Shown here: positions 1 through 7,798 of the stretch, one piece after another | Layout of the letters: each line of letters opens with the position of its first letter | Position numbering within the stretch: position 1 is the first letter of the stretch | Origin: Candidatus Aminicenantota bacterium | Lineage (GTDB): Bacteria > Acidobacteriota > Aminicenantia > Aminicenantales > JAFGBC01 | Assembly: GCA_016933355.1 (NCBI GenBank) | Contig: JAFGBC010000143.1 | Coordinates: 1 to 14,933 of the forward strand | DNA length: 14,933 nucleotides | Reading direction: 5' to 3' | Made by a program: the position numbers and the translations under genes | Notes under the pieces: generated by a model | Database searches by the model: none | Told to the model about the DNA's origin: nothing | Seen by the model: the letters and a program-made list of their open reading frames with translations, nothing else

Positions 1-1209
1 GCCGGGTGGACGATCGTCCCCCGCCGCGTCCTGGGAGGCGCGGGATTCCGGGCTCCCTCCGACGAGCTGACGAAAGCGGTCATCGGCGTCGGGGGGATGG
101 GACTGGGCCACCTGACCTACCCCGGCGCCCGGCTCCTGGCCGTCTGCGACGTCGACGCCGGCCACCTGCGGAAGGCGCTCGAAGCCGCCGGTCCCGGCGT
201 CCGGGGCTACCGCGATTTCCGCGACGTCCTGGCCCGCTGCGACATCGACATCGTCCACGTCGCGACCCCGCCCCACTGGCACGCCCTGATCGCGGCGGCG
301 GCCGCCGAGGCCGGCAAGGACATCTGGTGCGAGAAGCCCCTGACGCGGACGATCGGGGAAGGCCGCAAGCTCGTCGACGCCGTCCGCCGCAACGGACGGA
401 TCCTGCGCGTCAACACCTGGTTCCGGTTCATGGACCGGTTCTATGGCCTCGCGAGCGAGGTTGCGCCCGTCAAGAAGATCGTGCGGAGCGGGCGGCTGGG
501 CTGGCCGCTCAGGGTCACGATCGGCCGGGCGACCGGGTTCAGCTGGAAGTTCTACTGGTGCGGCAAAACCTGGCTCCCGCCCCAGCCGGTCCCCGCGGAC
601 CTCGATTACGATTTCTGGCTCGGCCCCGCCCCCGAGAGGCCCTACCATCCCCACCGCGTCCACGGGACGTTCCGCGGCTACTGGGATTACGACGGCGGCG
701 GGCTGGGCGACATGGGCCAGCACTACCTCGACCCCGTCCAGTACCTTCTCGACAAGGACGGCGAGAGCCCGGTCGACATAGAGGCCGACGCCCCCCAGCA
801 GCATCCCGACGCTTGCGGCGCCTGGCGCCGGGTGACGCTCCGCTACGCGGACGGCTGCGAGATCGTCCTCGACGGCGAGGACGCCGATCCCGAGGCGCCC
901 TTCCTCCAGGGACCGTCGGGACGGCTCTGGCCGGGCTTGCGCTCGGACCTCCCCGACCTGAAGGATATCCTGACCGAGGCGCCCGACCCCGAGCCCCAGG
1001 ACCCCGACTTCGGCCGGGCCGTCCGCGAGCGCCGGAAATTTCCGCTCAACGAAGAGAACGGACACCGCTCCTGCACGCTCGTCAACCTGGCCAAGATCGC
1101 GGTCCGGCTCGGCCGCCGTCTCCGCTACGACGGCGCGCGCGAGCAGTTCATCGGAGACGACGCGGCGAACCGCTTGATCGACGAGCCGCCGCGGGCGCCC
1201 TGGACGTAA
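1..1209 (+). CDS. Gfo/Idh/MocA family oxidoreductase, exported (5' end outside window)
   Basis: This is an NAD(P)-dependent oxidoreductase of the Gfo/Idh/MocA type, probably acting on a sugar or sugar derivative. The frame is open from base 1, and the first codons read like the tail of a Tat signal ([13 protein letters not shown]), closely matching residues 34-45 of the paralogue at 6373. The start and the twin-arginine motif therefore lie left of the window. A Rossmann nucleotide-binding loop (VIGVGGMG) is at about 82-105. The family's EKP motif, whose lysine is the presumed catalytic residue, is at 331-339. The GDMGQHYLD motif, with the conserved active-site histidine, is at 706-732. The visible 402 residues reach the normal C-terminus. 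The next gene starts 4 nt after the stop, so the two are almost certainly co-transcribed. An internal ATG at 109 or the one at 97 is not the start, because coding similarity extends further left. The family assignment is firm; the substrate is unknown. Confidence 0.92.
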   Translation, partial: AGWTIVPRRVLGGAGFRAPSDELTKAVIGVGGMGLGHLTYPGARLLAVCDVDAGHLRKALEAAGPGVRGYRDFRDVLARCDIDIVHVATPPHWHALIAAAAAEAGKDIWCEKPLTRTIGEGRKLVDAVRRNGRILRVNTWFRFMDRFYGLASEVAPVKKIVRSGRLGWPLRVTIGRATGFSWKFYWCGKTWLPPQPVPADLDYDFWLGPAPERPYHPHRVHGTFRGYWDYDGGGLGDMGQHYLDPVQYLLDKDGESPVDIEADAPQQHPDACGAWRRVTLRYADGCEIVLDGEDADPEAPFLQGPSGRLWPGLRSDLPDLKDILTEAPDPEPQDPDFGRAVRERRKFPLNEENGHRSCTLVNLAKIAVRLGRRLRYDGAREQFIGDDAANRLIDEPPRAPWT

Positions 1210-1213
1210 AGAG

Positions 1214-4018
1214 ATGAGGACACCATCCGGCTCACCGTCCCGACGCCGCTCCCCGACGGCGGCGGCCGCCGCTCTGGGGGCGGCGCTCGCCCTAGCCGTC
1301 CTTTCCTACGCGGCCGACCGTCCCGGCGACGTTCGCCCCGCCCGTCCCTCCCTCGAAGCCCTTCTGCTCCGGTTCCCGGCCGCGACGGCCGCGGAGCGGG
1401 ATTCCTTGGCGGCGGAGCTCATCGCGCTGGGACCCGGAGCCGTCGCCGGACTCTGCGGGCGGCTCGTCCCGGCCGGGGCGGCCGACGACGCGCCCGCCCG
1501 CTTCGCGCTCGACGCCCTCGTCGTCCACGCGGCGAGGCCCGGGGCCGAGGCGGAACGGAACGCCCTGGTCAAGGCGCTGGCCGAGGCTCTGAAGAGCGCG
1601 ACGCCGACCGAAGTCAAAGCCTTTCTCATCGACGAGATCCGTCGGGCCGGAGGACGAGAGGCGGTGCGCCGGCTGTCCGACTGTCTGAAAGACGCCCGGA
1701 CCGCTGAGGCCGCCGCCGGCGCACTGGCCTCGATCGGAGGCGAGGAGGCCGAGCGCGCGCTTCTCCGCGCCCTGAACGGCGCGACCCGCGAAACGAAGCC
1801 GGCGCTCATCCAGGCCCTGGGCCGGATGCGGAGCCTCAGGGCCGTCCCGTCTCTCCTCGCTTGTTCCGGCAGCGGCGATGACGCCGTCCGTCTAGCGGCC
1901 CTCGAGGCTCTGGCCTCGAGCGGCGATCCCGGCGCCGCGTCCGCGTTCGAACGAGTCCGTCTCCTCGCTCCGGCAGCGGAGAGGATGAAAATCCCGTCGT
2001 TGCTGCTGCTCTTCGGCAGACGGCTCTTCGAGAACGGCGAGCGCGAACCCGCGCTGGAGATCGGGCGCGGCGTGATCGGCAGTTTCGTCCATCCGTCCGA
2101 GAGCCAGATCCGCGCGCAAGGGCTGAGCCTTGTCTGCGACATCCTCGGGCCTGCGGCGCTCGACACGCTCCTGGAGGCCGTCGACTCCGGGGACAAGGAC
2201 TATCGCGCCCATGCGCTCGCGCTGGCCGCCGCCCTCCCCGCGCCCGAATCGACCGGCCGCTGGCTGGAGAAACTCAACGACACGGCCCCCGAGATCAGGC
2301 CCGAGATCCTCGTCATGCTGGGCCGGCGCGGCGACCCCGCCGCCCTTCCGGCCGTCCGCTCCGGACTCGGAGACGCAGCCCCGGGCGTCCGGCTGGCCTC
2401 GATGGCGGCCCTGCGGCGCATGGCCGGAGACGACGCGATCCCGGAGCTCACGCCCTTTTTATACACGGGAAGCCCGGAGGAGATCGCCGTCGTCAAGGAC
2501 GCCCTGCTCGCCGCGCCTTCCGCACTGGCCATCGCCGAATCGGCCCGGCTCCTCGACGCGGCTCCGACCTCGGGCAAGATCGCGCTCATCGAGGTCCTGG
2601 CCGCGCGCGGCGCTCAAGATCAAGCGGACAGGATTTTCGATCTGGTCGGCGCCGAGCCGCCGGAACTGGGCAGGGCCGCGCTCGGGGCGCTCGCGGGCGT
2701 CTCCCGAGCCCAGGACCTGCCCCGCCTCATGGAGATCTTCCTGGGAAGCGGGAATCCGGCGGATGCCGCCCCGCTCCAGAACGCATTGGCCGCCGCGGCC
2801 CTCCGGGTTCCGGACCCCGAGCGCCGGACCGACCCGATCCTGGCGGCCGTCGCTTACGCGACGCCCGGCAAACGGGCCGACCTTCTCCGCGTCCTTCCCA
2901 GGCTGGGAGGATCGAAGGCGCTCGGCGTCACGCTGGCCGCCACCCGGGACGCCGACCCGCTCGTGCAGGCCGTGGCCGTTTATGCGCTCTCCCGCTGGCC
3001 CGAGGCGTCCGCGCTCGACCCGCTGCTCGTCCTTTTCAAGGCGAGTTCCGACCTCAAAACCCGCAACCTGGCCGCCCAGGGCATCGCCCGGCTGTCGGGC
3101 GACGCCTCCCTGAAGCCCGACGACAGGCGCCGCGTCCTAGCCGAGGCTTGGGACACCGCCCTCCAAGCCGGAGAAAGGAAGATCCTCCTGCCCGCCCTCG
3201 GCGAGGTCCGGTCCCCTGAGAGCCTGGCCCTGGCCGCGGCCGCGCTGGATGACCCCGGGCTCCGCGACGTCGCCGCCGAGGCCGTGCTCCGCATCGCCCT
3301 CCCCCGCCCCGGCGTCCAGGGTCTGGAAGGGCTGGAGACCGTCATCGCCTTGAAGAAAGCCGTCCCGTTCCTGGGCGTCGAACACGATATCCGGCGGGCC
3401 GAGGCGCACGCCGCCGCGCTTCTCGCCGACGAAGGCTTCGTCCCGCTCTTCGACGGACGGACGCTCGCGGGCTGGAAAGGCCTAGTCGGAGACCCTCCGG
3501 CCAGGGCCAGGATGACGGCCGACGCGCTCCGCAGGGCCCAGGAGGCGGCCGACGAGGACATGCGGCGCCACTGGCGGGCCGTCGACGGAGCGCTCGCCTT
3601 CGACGGCCAGGGCCACAGCCTGTGCACGGCGCGGGACTACGCCGACTTCGAGCTCTTCCTCGACTGGAAGATCGAGCCCCAGGGGGACAGCGGCGTCTAT
3701 CTGCGCGGCTCTCCCCAGGTCCAGATCTGGGACCCGGCCCGCTGGCCCGAGGGTTCGGGAGGGCTCTACAACAACCTGACCCACCCTTCAAAGCCGTTGC
3801 GGCCCGCCGACAACCCGGTCGGGACCTGGAACACGTTCCGAATCCGGATGACGGGCGAGCGGGTCACGGTCTGGCTCAACGGCGACCTGGTCGTGGACGA
3901 CGTCGTCATGGAAAACTATTGGGAACGGGACAAGCCGATCTATCCGACGGGGCAGCTCGAGCTCCAGGCGCACAGCACCCCGCTCGCCTTCAAGAACATC
4001 TTCATCCGCGTCCGCTAA
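1214..4018 (+). CDS. Exported HEAT-repeat protein with C-terminal DUF1080 (3-keto-disaccharide hydrolase) domain
   Basis: The protein has 934 residues. Residues 1-34 form an export signal: an arginine-rich stretch followed by an Ala/Leu core. It contains a twin arginine but not the full Tat consensus, so Sec or Tat is open. Residues about 40-735 are alanine- and leucine-rich helical repeats of HEAT type, with recurring segments such as RAVPSLLACSG and DPAALPAVRSGLGD, suggesting a long solenoid scaffold. Residues 742-934 are a DUF1080/PF06439 domain: FVPLFDGRTLAGWKG at the start, then DSGVYLRGSPQVQIWD, TWNTFRIRMTGERVTVWLNG and GQLELQAHSTPLAFKNIFIR. This concanavalin-like fold family includes hydrolases of 3-keto-disaccharides. 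The start sits 4 nt after the upstream stop with only weak Shine-Dalgarno sequence (AAAGAG), consistent with translational coupling to the dehydrogenase. I infer that it binds or hydrolyses the dehydrogenase's 3-keto product; whether the catalytic residues are intact was not checked. Confidence 0.9.
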   Translation: MRTPSGSPSRRRSPTAAAAALGAALALAVLSYAADRPGDVRPARPSLEALLLRFPAATAAERDSLAAELIALGPGAVAGLCGRLVPAGAADDAPARFALDALVVHAARPGAEAERNALVKALAEALKSATPTEVKAFLIDEIRRAGGREAVRRLSDCLKDARTAEAAAGALASIGGEEAERALLRALNGATRETKPALIQALGRMRSLRAVPSLLACSGSGDDAVRLAALEALASSGDPGAASAFERVRLLAPAAERMKIPSLLLLFGRRLFENGEREPALEIGRGVIGSFVHPSESQIRAQGLSLVCDILGPAALDTLLEAVDSGDKDYRAHALALAAALPAPESTGRWLEKLNDTAPEIRPEILVMLGRRGDPAALPAVRSGLGDAAPGVRLASMAALRRMAGDDAIPELTPFLYTGSPEEIAVVKDALLAAPSALAIAESARLLDAAPTSGKIALIEVLAARGAQDQADRIFDLVGAEPPELGRAALGALAGVSRAQDLPRLMEIFLGSGNPADAAPLQNALAAAALRVPDPERRTDPILAAVAYATPGKRADLLRVLPRLGGSKALGVTLAATRDADPLVQAVAVYALSRWPEASALDPLLVLFKASSDLKTRNLAAQGIARLSGDASLKPDDRRRVLAEAWDTALQAGERKILLPALGEVRSPESLALAAAALDDPGLRDVAAEAVLRIALPRPGVQGLEGLETVIALKKAVPFLGVEHDIRRAEAHAAALLADEGFVPLFDGRTLAGWKGLVGDPPARARMTADALRRAQEAADEDMRRHWRAVDGALAFDGQGHSLCTARDYADFELFLDWKIEPQGDSGVYLRGSPQVQIWDPARWPEGSGGLYNNLTHPSKPLRPADNPVGTWNTFRIRMTGERVTVWLNGDLVVDDVVMENYWERDKPIYPTGQLELQAHSTPLAFKNIFIRVR

Positions 4019-4038
4019 GGCCGACCCGACGCCGCGAT

Positions 4039-5088
4039 TCAGGGCAGGATGACGCCGGTCGCGGCGTAGTTCGCGGCCAGGGTGGAAGCCAGGGACGCGA
4101 CGTCGATCAGGGCCTTGTCCAACCTGGCCAGAGGGATGTGGAGATGCATGGCGGCCGAGCGGGTCGCCATCTTGCCGATCAGCGACGAGGCCTGGGCCGA
4201 GGTCACGCCGGAGTTGCGGATCATGGCGTCCATCAGGAACTTGCGGTGGGTGGAGAGGACCTCGGCCAGGGGGATCATGCCCGTCTCGATCGGGCGCGTC
4301 CGGTAGCGGCCGATCTTCTTCAGCAGGAGGTCGATGTAGCCGGTAGCCTTCGCCCGGTATTTCCGGAGCGAGGCGCCGAGGACCTCGGCGACGGTCGCCT
4401 GGATGGAATCGATGGGCGCGTCGAGGTTGTCGTAATCGGGAGGCGCCGAGGGCGGCCGGTCGCCGTAGCGGTCGACCAGCTTGGCGACGTATTCCAGCTT
4501 ATGGACGGCCCGCCGCCTGTTCTTATAGGCCTTCTTCCAGTCGGAGGGAAGGGAGAGCCAGACGCCGAACGTCTCGGCGAAATCCTCGTCGGGATGTTTC
4601 TGGGCGTAATGATCCCGGTTGGGGTTGACGAAATCGCGGCTCCAGGGATGGGGCCGATAGCGGTCGGTGGCCGGGTAGGTCTCGAAGAAGCTGCCCTTGA
4701 TGCCGAAGACCCTCCGGAACTCGGCCAGCGTGTACAGCCGGTGGGCGTAGCAGAAGATGTGGCCCGTCTCGTGGCGGAGCAGGTAGTCGATGACGCGGGA
4801 ATCGTTGAACCAGCCGTTGATGTCCTTGTTCAGCTCCTTGAGGAGCGGGTCGGCGTCGTAGAAGCCGATCTCGATGTTGGTCGTGCCGGGAACGCTCCCC
4901 CAGTCCTCGCCCAAGTAGAAATGCGGCTTCAGCCGGATCCCGCGCCGCCGGATGCGGGCCAGCAGCCGGTCGATCGGGGGCCGCAGGATCGAGCGGTTCA
5001 AGTCGAGCCCGAGCCGGTTGAGCGGCGTCGTCAACACCTCGAGCTTCTTGGTTTCCTTGTTCGACAGCAGCTGCTGAATATCGGTCAT
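4039..5088 (-). CDS. Putative zinc-binding metallopeptidase (HETGH motif)
   Basis: The protein has 349 residues and no signal peptide or membrane segment, so it is probably cytoplasmic. HETGH at residues 106-110 fits the HExxH zincin motif, with two histidine zinc ligands and a catalytic glutamate. A second conserved-looking block, HPDEDFAETFGVWL at 165-178, is where a third, acidic ligand would be expected. The arrangement resembles the putative zinc-binding metallopeptidase family (PF15887-like, assigned from memory). The C-terminal third is helical and basic and has no motif I recognise. Its ATG overlaps the stop of the upstream ATP-grasp gene in an ATGA tetranucleotide (5085-5088), which implies coupled translation and a linked function. 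Only 20 nt separate its stop from that of the convergent HEAT-DUF1080 gene. It could process a peptide or protein that the ATP-grasp enzyme modifies; the substrate is unknown. Confidence 0.85.
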   Translation of the reverse strand: MTDIQQLLSNKETKKLEVLTTPLNRLGLDLNRSILRPPIDRLLARIRRRGIRLKPHFYLGEDWGSVPGTTNIEIGFYDADPLLKELNKDINGWFNDSRVIDYLLRHETGHIFCYAHRLYTLAEFRRVFGIKGSFFETYPATDRYRPHPWSRDFVNPNRDHYAQKHPDEDFAETFGVWLSLPSDWKKAYKNRRRAVHKLEYVAKLVDRYGDRPPSAPPDYDNLDAPIDSIQATVAEVLGASLRKYRAKATGYIDLLLKKIGRYRTRPIETGMIPLAEVLSTHRKFLMDAMIRNSGVTSAQASSLIGKMATRSAAMHLHIPLARLDKALIDVASLASTLAANYAATGVILP

Positions 5089-6203
5089 GGCGTCTCTCGC
5101 TCGTCGGTCTCGGTCGGCCCGTCGGGCGGGGATTGCCCCCGCCGCTTGAGCGCCTCCCCGACGATCGTCTCCAAGACGTCGCCGAAGGAGATGCCGGCCG
5201 CCCGGGCCGAGGACATGAAGGCGACGCCCTCCGTCAGGTCCGGGTTGGGGTTGACCTCCAGGACGAAGACGTTCTTGTTCTTGTCGAGGCGCATGTCGAT
5301 GCGGGCGTAGTCGCGGCAGCCCAGGGTCTGGTAGGTCCGGATCGCGATCGACCGGATCTTAGCCTCGACGGACCGGCTCAGCTTGGCCGGGCAGACCAGC
5401 TCGCCCTGATGGAAGGCCTCGCTGAGGGGATTCCACTTGGACTCGAAGCTGATGATGCCCCGGTATTTGGGCGAGACCCGCGAGAAGTCCATCTCCTCGA
5501 CCGGAAGGACCCGCGGATTTCCGTTACCCAGGACGGAGACGCCGAGCTCCCGGCCCTCGATGAAGTCCTCGACGAGGGCGGGCTGCTTGAACTCGGTCAG
5601 GATCCAGTGCACCCGGCTTTCGAGCTGGGCGCGGTCGTCGACGACGGACCGCTCGTCGACGCCCGCGCTGGCGTCCTCCCAGGCGGGCTTGACGATGAGC
5701 GGATAGCGCAAGCGGGCCGGCTTGGGCGGCACCGGCTCTTCCTTGACCAGGAAGTAGCGAGGGATCGGGATGTGAGACGCTTTCAGGATGCGCTTGGCGA
5801 GCCCTTTCCTCTGGCAGAGGGCCAGGGTCAGGGGCGGGGAGCCGGTGTAAGGGAGGCGGAGAAGGTCGTAGAGCGCCGGGACGCGGTCCTCCTGCATCGG
5901 ATCGTCGTTGAAGAACTCGACGAGGTTGAAGACGACGTCGGGCCGGGGAGACGTCAGCGCCGTGTAGAGACGGACGAAATCGTCCTTGATGTTGATCGCC
6001 CGGACGGCGAAGCCCTTCTCGCGCAGGGCGCGGACGATCGCGTCGATCTCTTCCCGCAGGGTAGCGATCTTCTCGATGTCCTTGGGGTCGCCCGTCGGCG
6101 AGACGACCTCGCCGTCGCGGACCTGTTGACGGAGGATTTCATACTGGTCCTTGCCCAGGAAGTTGTAGATGACGGCCACCGACGCCTGTTTCTGTCCGGC
6201 CAT
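5085..6203 (-). CDS. D-Ala-D-Ala ligase-like ATP-grasp enzyme
   Basis: The protein has 372 residues starting at ATG 6203. ATP-grasp enzymes of this branch form amide or peptide bonds through an acyl-phosphate intermediate, using ATP and Mg2+. Visible features are an N-terminal Rossmann-like segment (VAVIYNF at 9-15), a Ddl-like block with YTGSPPLTLALCQRKG at 119-134, the ATP-binding strand PLIVKPAWEDASAGV at 168-182, LVEDFIEGREL at 210-220 (adenine-contacting region), CRDYARIDMRLD at 296-307, and the metal-binding FVLEVNPNPDL at 313-323. The tail after about 352 is polar and may be disordered. I chose this start because AAGGAT lies at 6211-6216 and a consensus promoter just upstream (6225-6253) makes longer forms impossible in that transcript. 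It is unlikely to be the housekeeping Ddl: no cell-wall genes are nearby and it is coupled to a metallopeptidase. The substrate is unknown; a dipeptide or a protein side chain or terminus are the obvious options. Confidence 0.88.
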   Translation of the reverse strand: MAGQKQASVAVIYNFLGKDQYEILRQQVRDGEVVSPTGDPKDIEKIATLREEIDAIVRALREKGFAVRAINIKDDFVRLYTALTSPRPDVVFNLVEFFNDDPMQEDRVPALYDLLRLPYTGSPPLTLALCQRKGLAKRILKASHIPIPRYFLVKEEPVPPKPARLRYPLIVKPAWEDASAGVDERSVVDDRAQLESRVHWILTEFKQPALVEDFIEGRELGVSVLGNGNPRVLPVEEMDFSRVSPKYRGIISFESKWNPLSEAFHQGELVCPAKLSRSVEAKIRSIAIRTYQTLGCRDYARIDMRLDKNKNVFVLEVNPNPDLTEGVAFMSSARAAGISFGDVLETIVGEALKRRGQSPPDGPTETDERETP

Positions 6204-6210
6204 GAAGACT

Positions 6211-6216
6211 ATCCTT
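6211..6216 (-). promoter_or_regulatory. Ribosome binding site deciding the ATP-grasp start
   Basis: AAGGAT on the minus strand lies 7 nt before the ATG at 6203. It fixes that start rather than the in-frame ATG at 6440, which lies upstream of the promoter and inside the divergent gene. Confidence 0.65.
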
Positions 6217-6224
6217 ACATTTTG

Positions 6225-6253
6225 AGGATAGGGAATAACGCCGCGGTTGTCAA
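6225..6253 (-). promoter_or_regulatory. Sigma70-like promoter of the ATP-grasp/metallopeptidase operon
   Basis: On the minus strand, a perfect -35 TTGACA (6253 to 6248) is followed by a 17 nt spacer and a -10 TATCCT (6230 to 6225, 4 of 6 matches). Transcription would begin near 6218, giving a leader of only about 15 nt that contains the ribosome binding site. It lies back to back with the promoter for the Gfo/Idh/MocA gene, with the -35 elements about 43 bp apart. Confidence 0.65.
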
Positions 6254-6295
6254 AGTGTTTCGGCCGGCCGGGATTCCGCCGTTCGGGACACCGCC

Positions 6296-6325
6296 TTGAC
6301 TCGGGGAAAGCTCCGGGCCTATAGT
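6296..6325 (+). promoter_or_regulatory. Sigma70-like promoter of the Gfo/Idh/MocA-DUF1080-ThuA operon
   Basis: TTGACT (6296-6301) is followed by an 18 nt spacer and TATAGT (6320-6325); each hexamer matches the consensus at 5 of 6 positions. Transcription would begin near 6332, leaving a leader of about 40 nt with GAGGAGGG at 6359-6366, 6 nt before the ATG at 6373. I see no obvious operator palindrome between the two divergent promoters. Confidence 0.7.
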
Positions 6326-6372
6326 TATGGGGAATGATCAACGCCATCCTATTATTCTGAGGAGGGACCGCC

Positions 6373-7776
6373 ATGTCCGATTCCCGCAAGACCGATTCCA
6401 TCCCGCCGGCCAACCTGACCCGCCGCGAATTCATGGGCAAGACCGCCGGCGCCGCCGCCGCGGCCGCCGCCGGCTTCGTGATCGTGCCCCGCCGCGTCCT
6501 GGGCGGACCGGGCTACCAGGCCCCGAGCGACACGCTCAACATCGGCTGCATCGGCGTCTGGGGCAAGGGCGCTTCGGACATCGTCAGTTGCAGCTCGGAG
6601 AACATCGTCGGCCTCTGCGACGTCGACGACGCCATGATGGAGCGTTTCCTTAAATGGGACGAGCCGACGCCCGAGCAAAAGGCTAATTTCGCCAAAGCCG
6701 CCCGCTTCCGAGACTTCCGGGAGATGCTGGACAAGGTCAAGGACATCGATGCCGTCACGGTCTCAACTCCCGACCACACCCACGCCGTGGCCGCCCTGAC
6801 GGCCATGAAGATGGGCAAACACGCCTTCGTCCAGAAGCCCCTGACCCACACGATCAAGGAAGCCCGCCTTCTCGCCCAGGAGGCCAAGGCCCGCAACCTG
6901 GTCACCCAGATGGGGAACCAGGGCCACGCCAAGGAGGGCGCGCGACTCATCTGCGAGTGGATCTGGGACGGCGCCATCGGAGCCGTGCGCGAGGTCCACG
7001 TCTGGACGAACCGCCCGATCTGGCCCCAAGGAATCGAGGCGCCGACCGAGATCCCCTCGGTGCCGCCCAACCTGGACTGGAACCTCTGGCTCGGTCCGGC
7101 GCCCTGGCGGCCTTACCACCCGGCCTTCTACACCTTCGTCTGGCGCGGCTGGTGGGATTTCGGGACGGGCGCGCTGGGCGACATGGGCGCCCACCTCATC
7201 GATCAGCCCTTCTGGGCCCTCAAGCTGGGCGCGCCCAAGAGCGTCCAAGCCAGCGGCACACCCTTCACCAAGGACGCTTACCCGCTGGCCGAGGTCGTGA
7301 CTTACGAATTCCCCGAGCGCGGGAAGATGCCTCCCGTCCGGCTGACCTGGTACGACGGCGGGCTGACGCCGCCCCGGCCGGCCGCCCTCGCCGACGGCCT
7401 GATGATGGGCGACGACGGCGGCGGCTGCCTCTTCGTCGGCGACAAGGGGATGCTCATCTGCTCGACCTACGGCGAGAGCCCCCGCCTCCTCCCCGACCGG
7501 CTCATGAAGGACTACAAGCGGCCCGACAAGACCATCCCCCGCTCCCCCGGCATCCACGAGGAGTGGATCGCGGCCATCAAGGCCGGCAAGAAATCGACCA
7601 CGGACTTCAGCTACGCGGCGCCGTTGACCGAGATGATGCTCCTGGGCAACATCGCGCTCCGCTTCAAGGACGAGAAGGTCGTCCTCGCCTGGGACAGCGA
7701 GAACATGCGCTTCCCCAATGTCCCGGCGGCCGACCCGTTCGTCCACAAGGGATACCGGTCCGGCTGGTCGCTCTGA
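6373..7776 (+). CDS. Tat-exported Gfo/Idh/MocA family oxidoreductase
   Basis: This 467-residue protein is probably an extracytoplasmic sugar or glycoside dehydrogenase with tightly held NAD(P), as in exported glucose-fructose oxidoreductase. A Tat signal is clear: TRREFMGKT at 16-24 with the twin arginine at 17-18, an alanine-rich core at 25-34, and VPRRVLGG before the mature domain. The Rossmann loop GCIGVWGKG is at 58-66. QKPLTHT at 154-160 replaces the textbook EKP but keeps the presumed catalytic lysine K155; the glutamine form looks typical of secreted members of this family. [10 protein letters not shown] at 269-278 carries the active-site histidine H274. A strong ribosome site (GGAGGG) supports the ATG. 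The DUF1080-ThuA gene follows 22 nt downstream, suggesting this enzyme makes the 3-keto product its neighbour uses. It shares its export-linker sequence and fold with the partial gene at the left edge, so the two are paralogues. Confidence 0.95.
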   Translation: MSDSRKTDSIPPANLTRREFMGKTAGAAAAAAAGFVIVPRRVLGGPGYQAPSDTLNIGCIGVWGKGASDIVSCSSENIVGLCDVDDAMMERFLKWDEPTPEQKANFAKAARFRDFREMLDKVKDIDAVTVSTPDHTHAVAALTAMKMGKHAFVQKPLTHTIKEARLLAQEAKARNLVTQMGNQGHAKEGARLICEWIWDGAIGAVREVHVWTNRPIWPQGIEAPTEIPSVPPNLDWNLWLGPAPWRPYHPAFYTFVWRGWWDFGTGALGDMGAHLIDQPFWALKLGAPKSVQASGTPFTKDAYPLAEVVTYEFPERGKMPPVRLTWYDGGLTPPRPAALADGLMMGDDGGGCLFVGDKGMLICSTYGESPRLLPDRLMKDYKRPDKTIPRSPGIHEEWIAAIKAGKKSTTDFSYAAPLTEMMLLGNIALRFKDEKVVLAWDSENMRFPNVPAADPFVHKGYRSGWSL

Positions 7777-7784
7777 GCGGGCGC

Positions 7785-7790
7785 GGAGGA
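7785..7790 (+). promoter_or_regulatory. Ribosome binding site deciding the DUF1080-ThuA start
   Basis: GGAGGA lies 8 nt before the ATG at 7799. This start yields a clean signal sequence, whereas the upstream in-frame ATG at 7718 would overlap the previous gene and add an arginine-rich non-signal leader. Confidence 0.7.
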
Positions 7791-7798
7791 CGCCGGCC

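Noticed and set aside
5133..6299. 388-codon open frame on the plus strand, antisense to the ATP-grasp gene
   Set aside because: Its translation is Asp/Val/Arg/Gly-rich without motifs, which is the usual antisense shadow of a G+C-rich gene, and the minus strand has clear ATP-grasp motifs, promoter and ribosome site.
6204..6440. N-terminal extension of the ATP-grasp gene to ATG 6440
   Set aside because: It would run across both divergent promoters and into the Tat-Gfo gene; ATG 6203 has a ribosome site and promoter.
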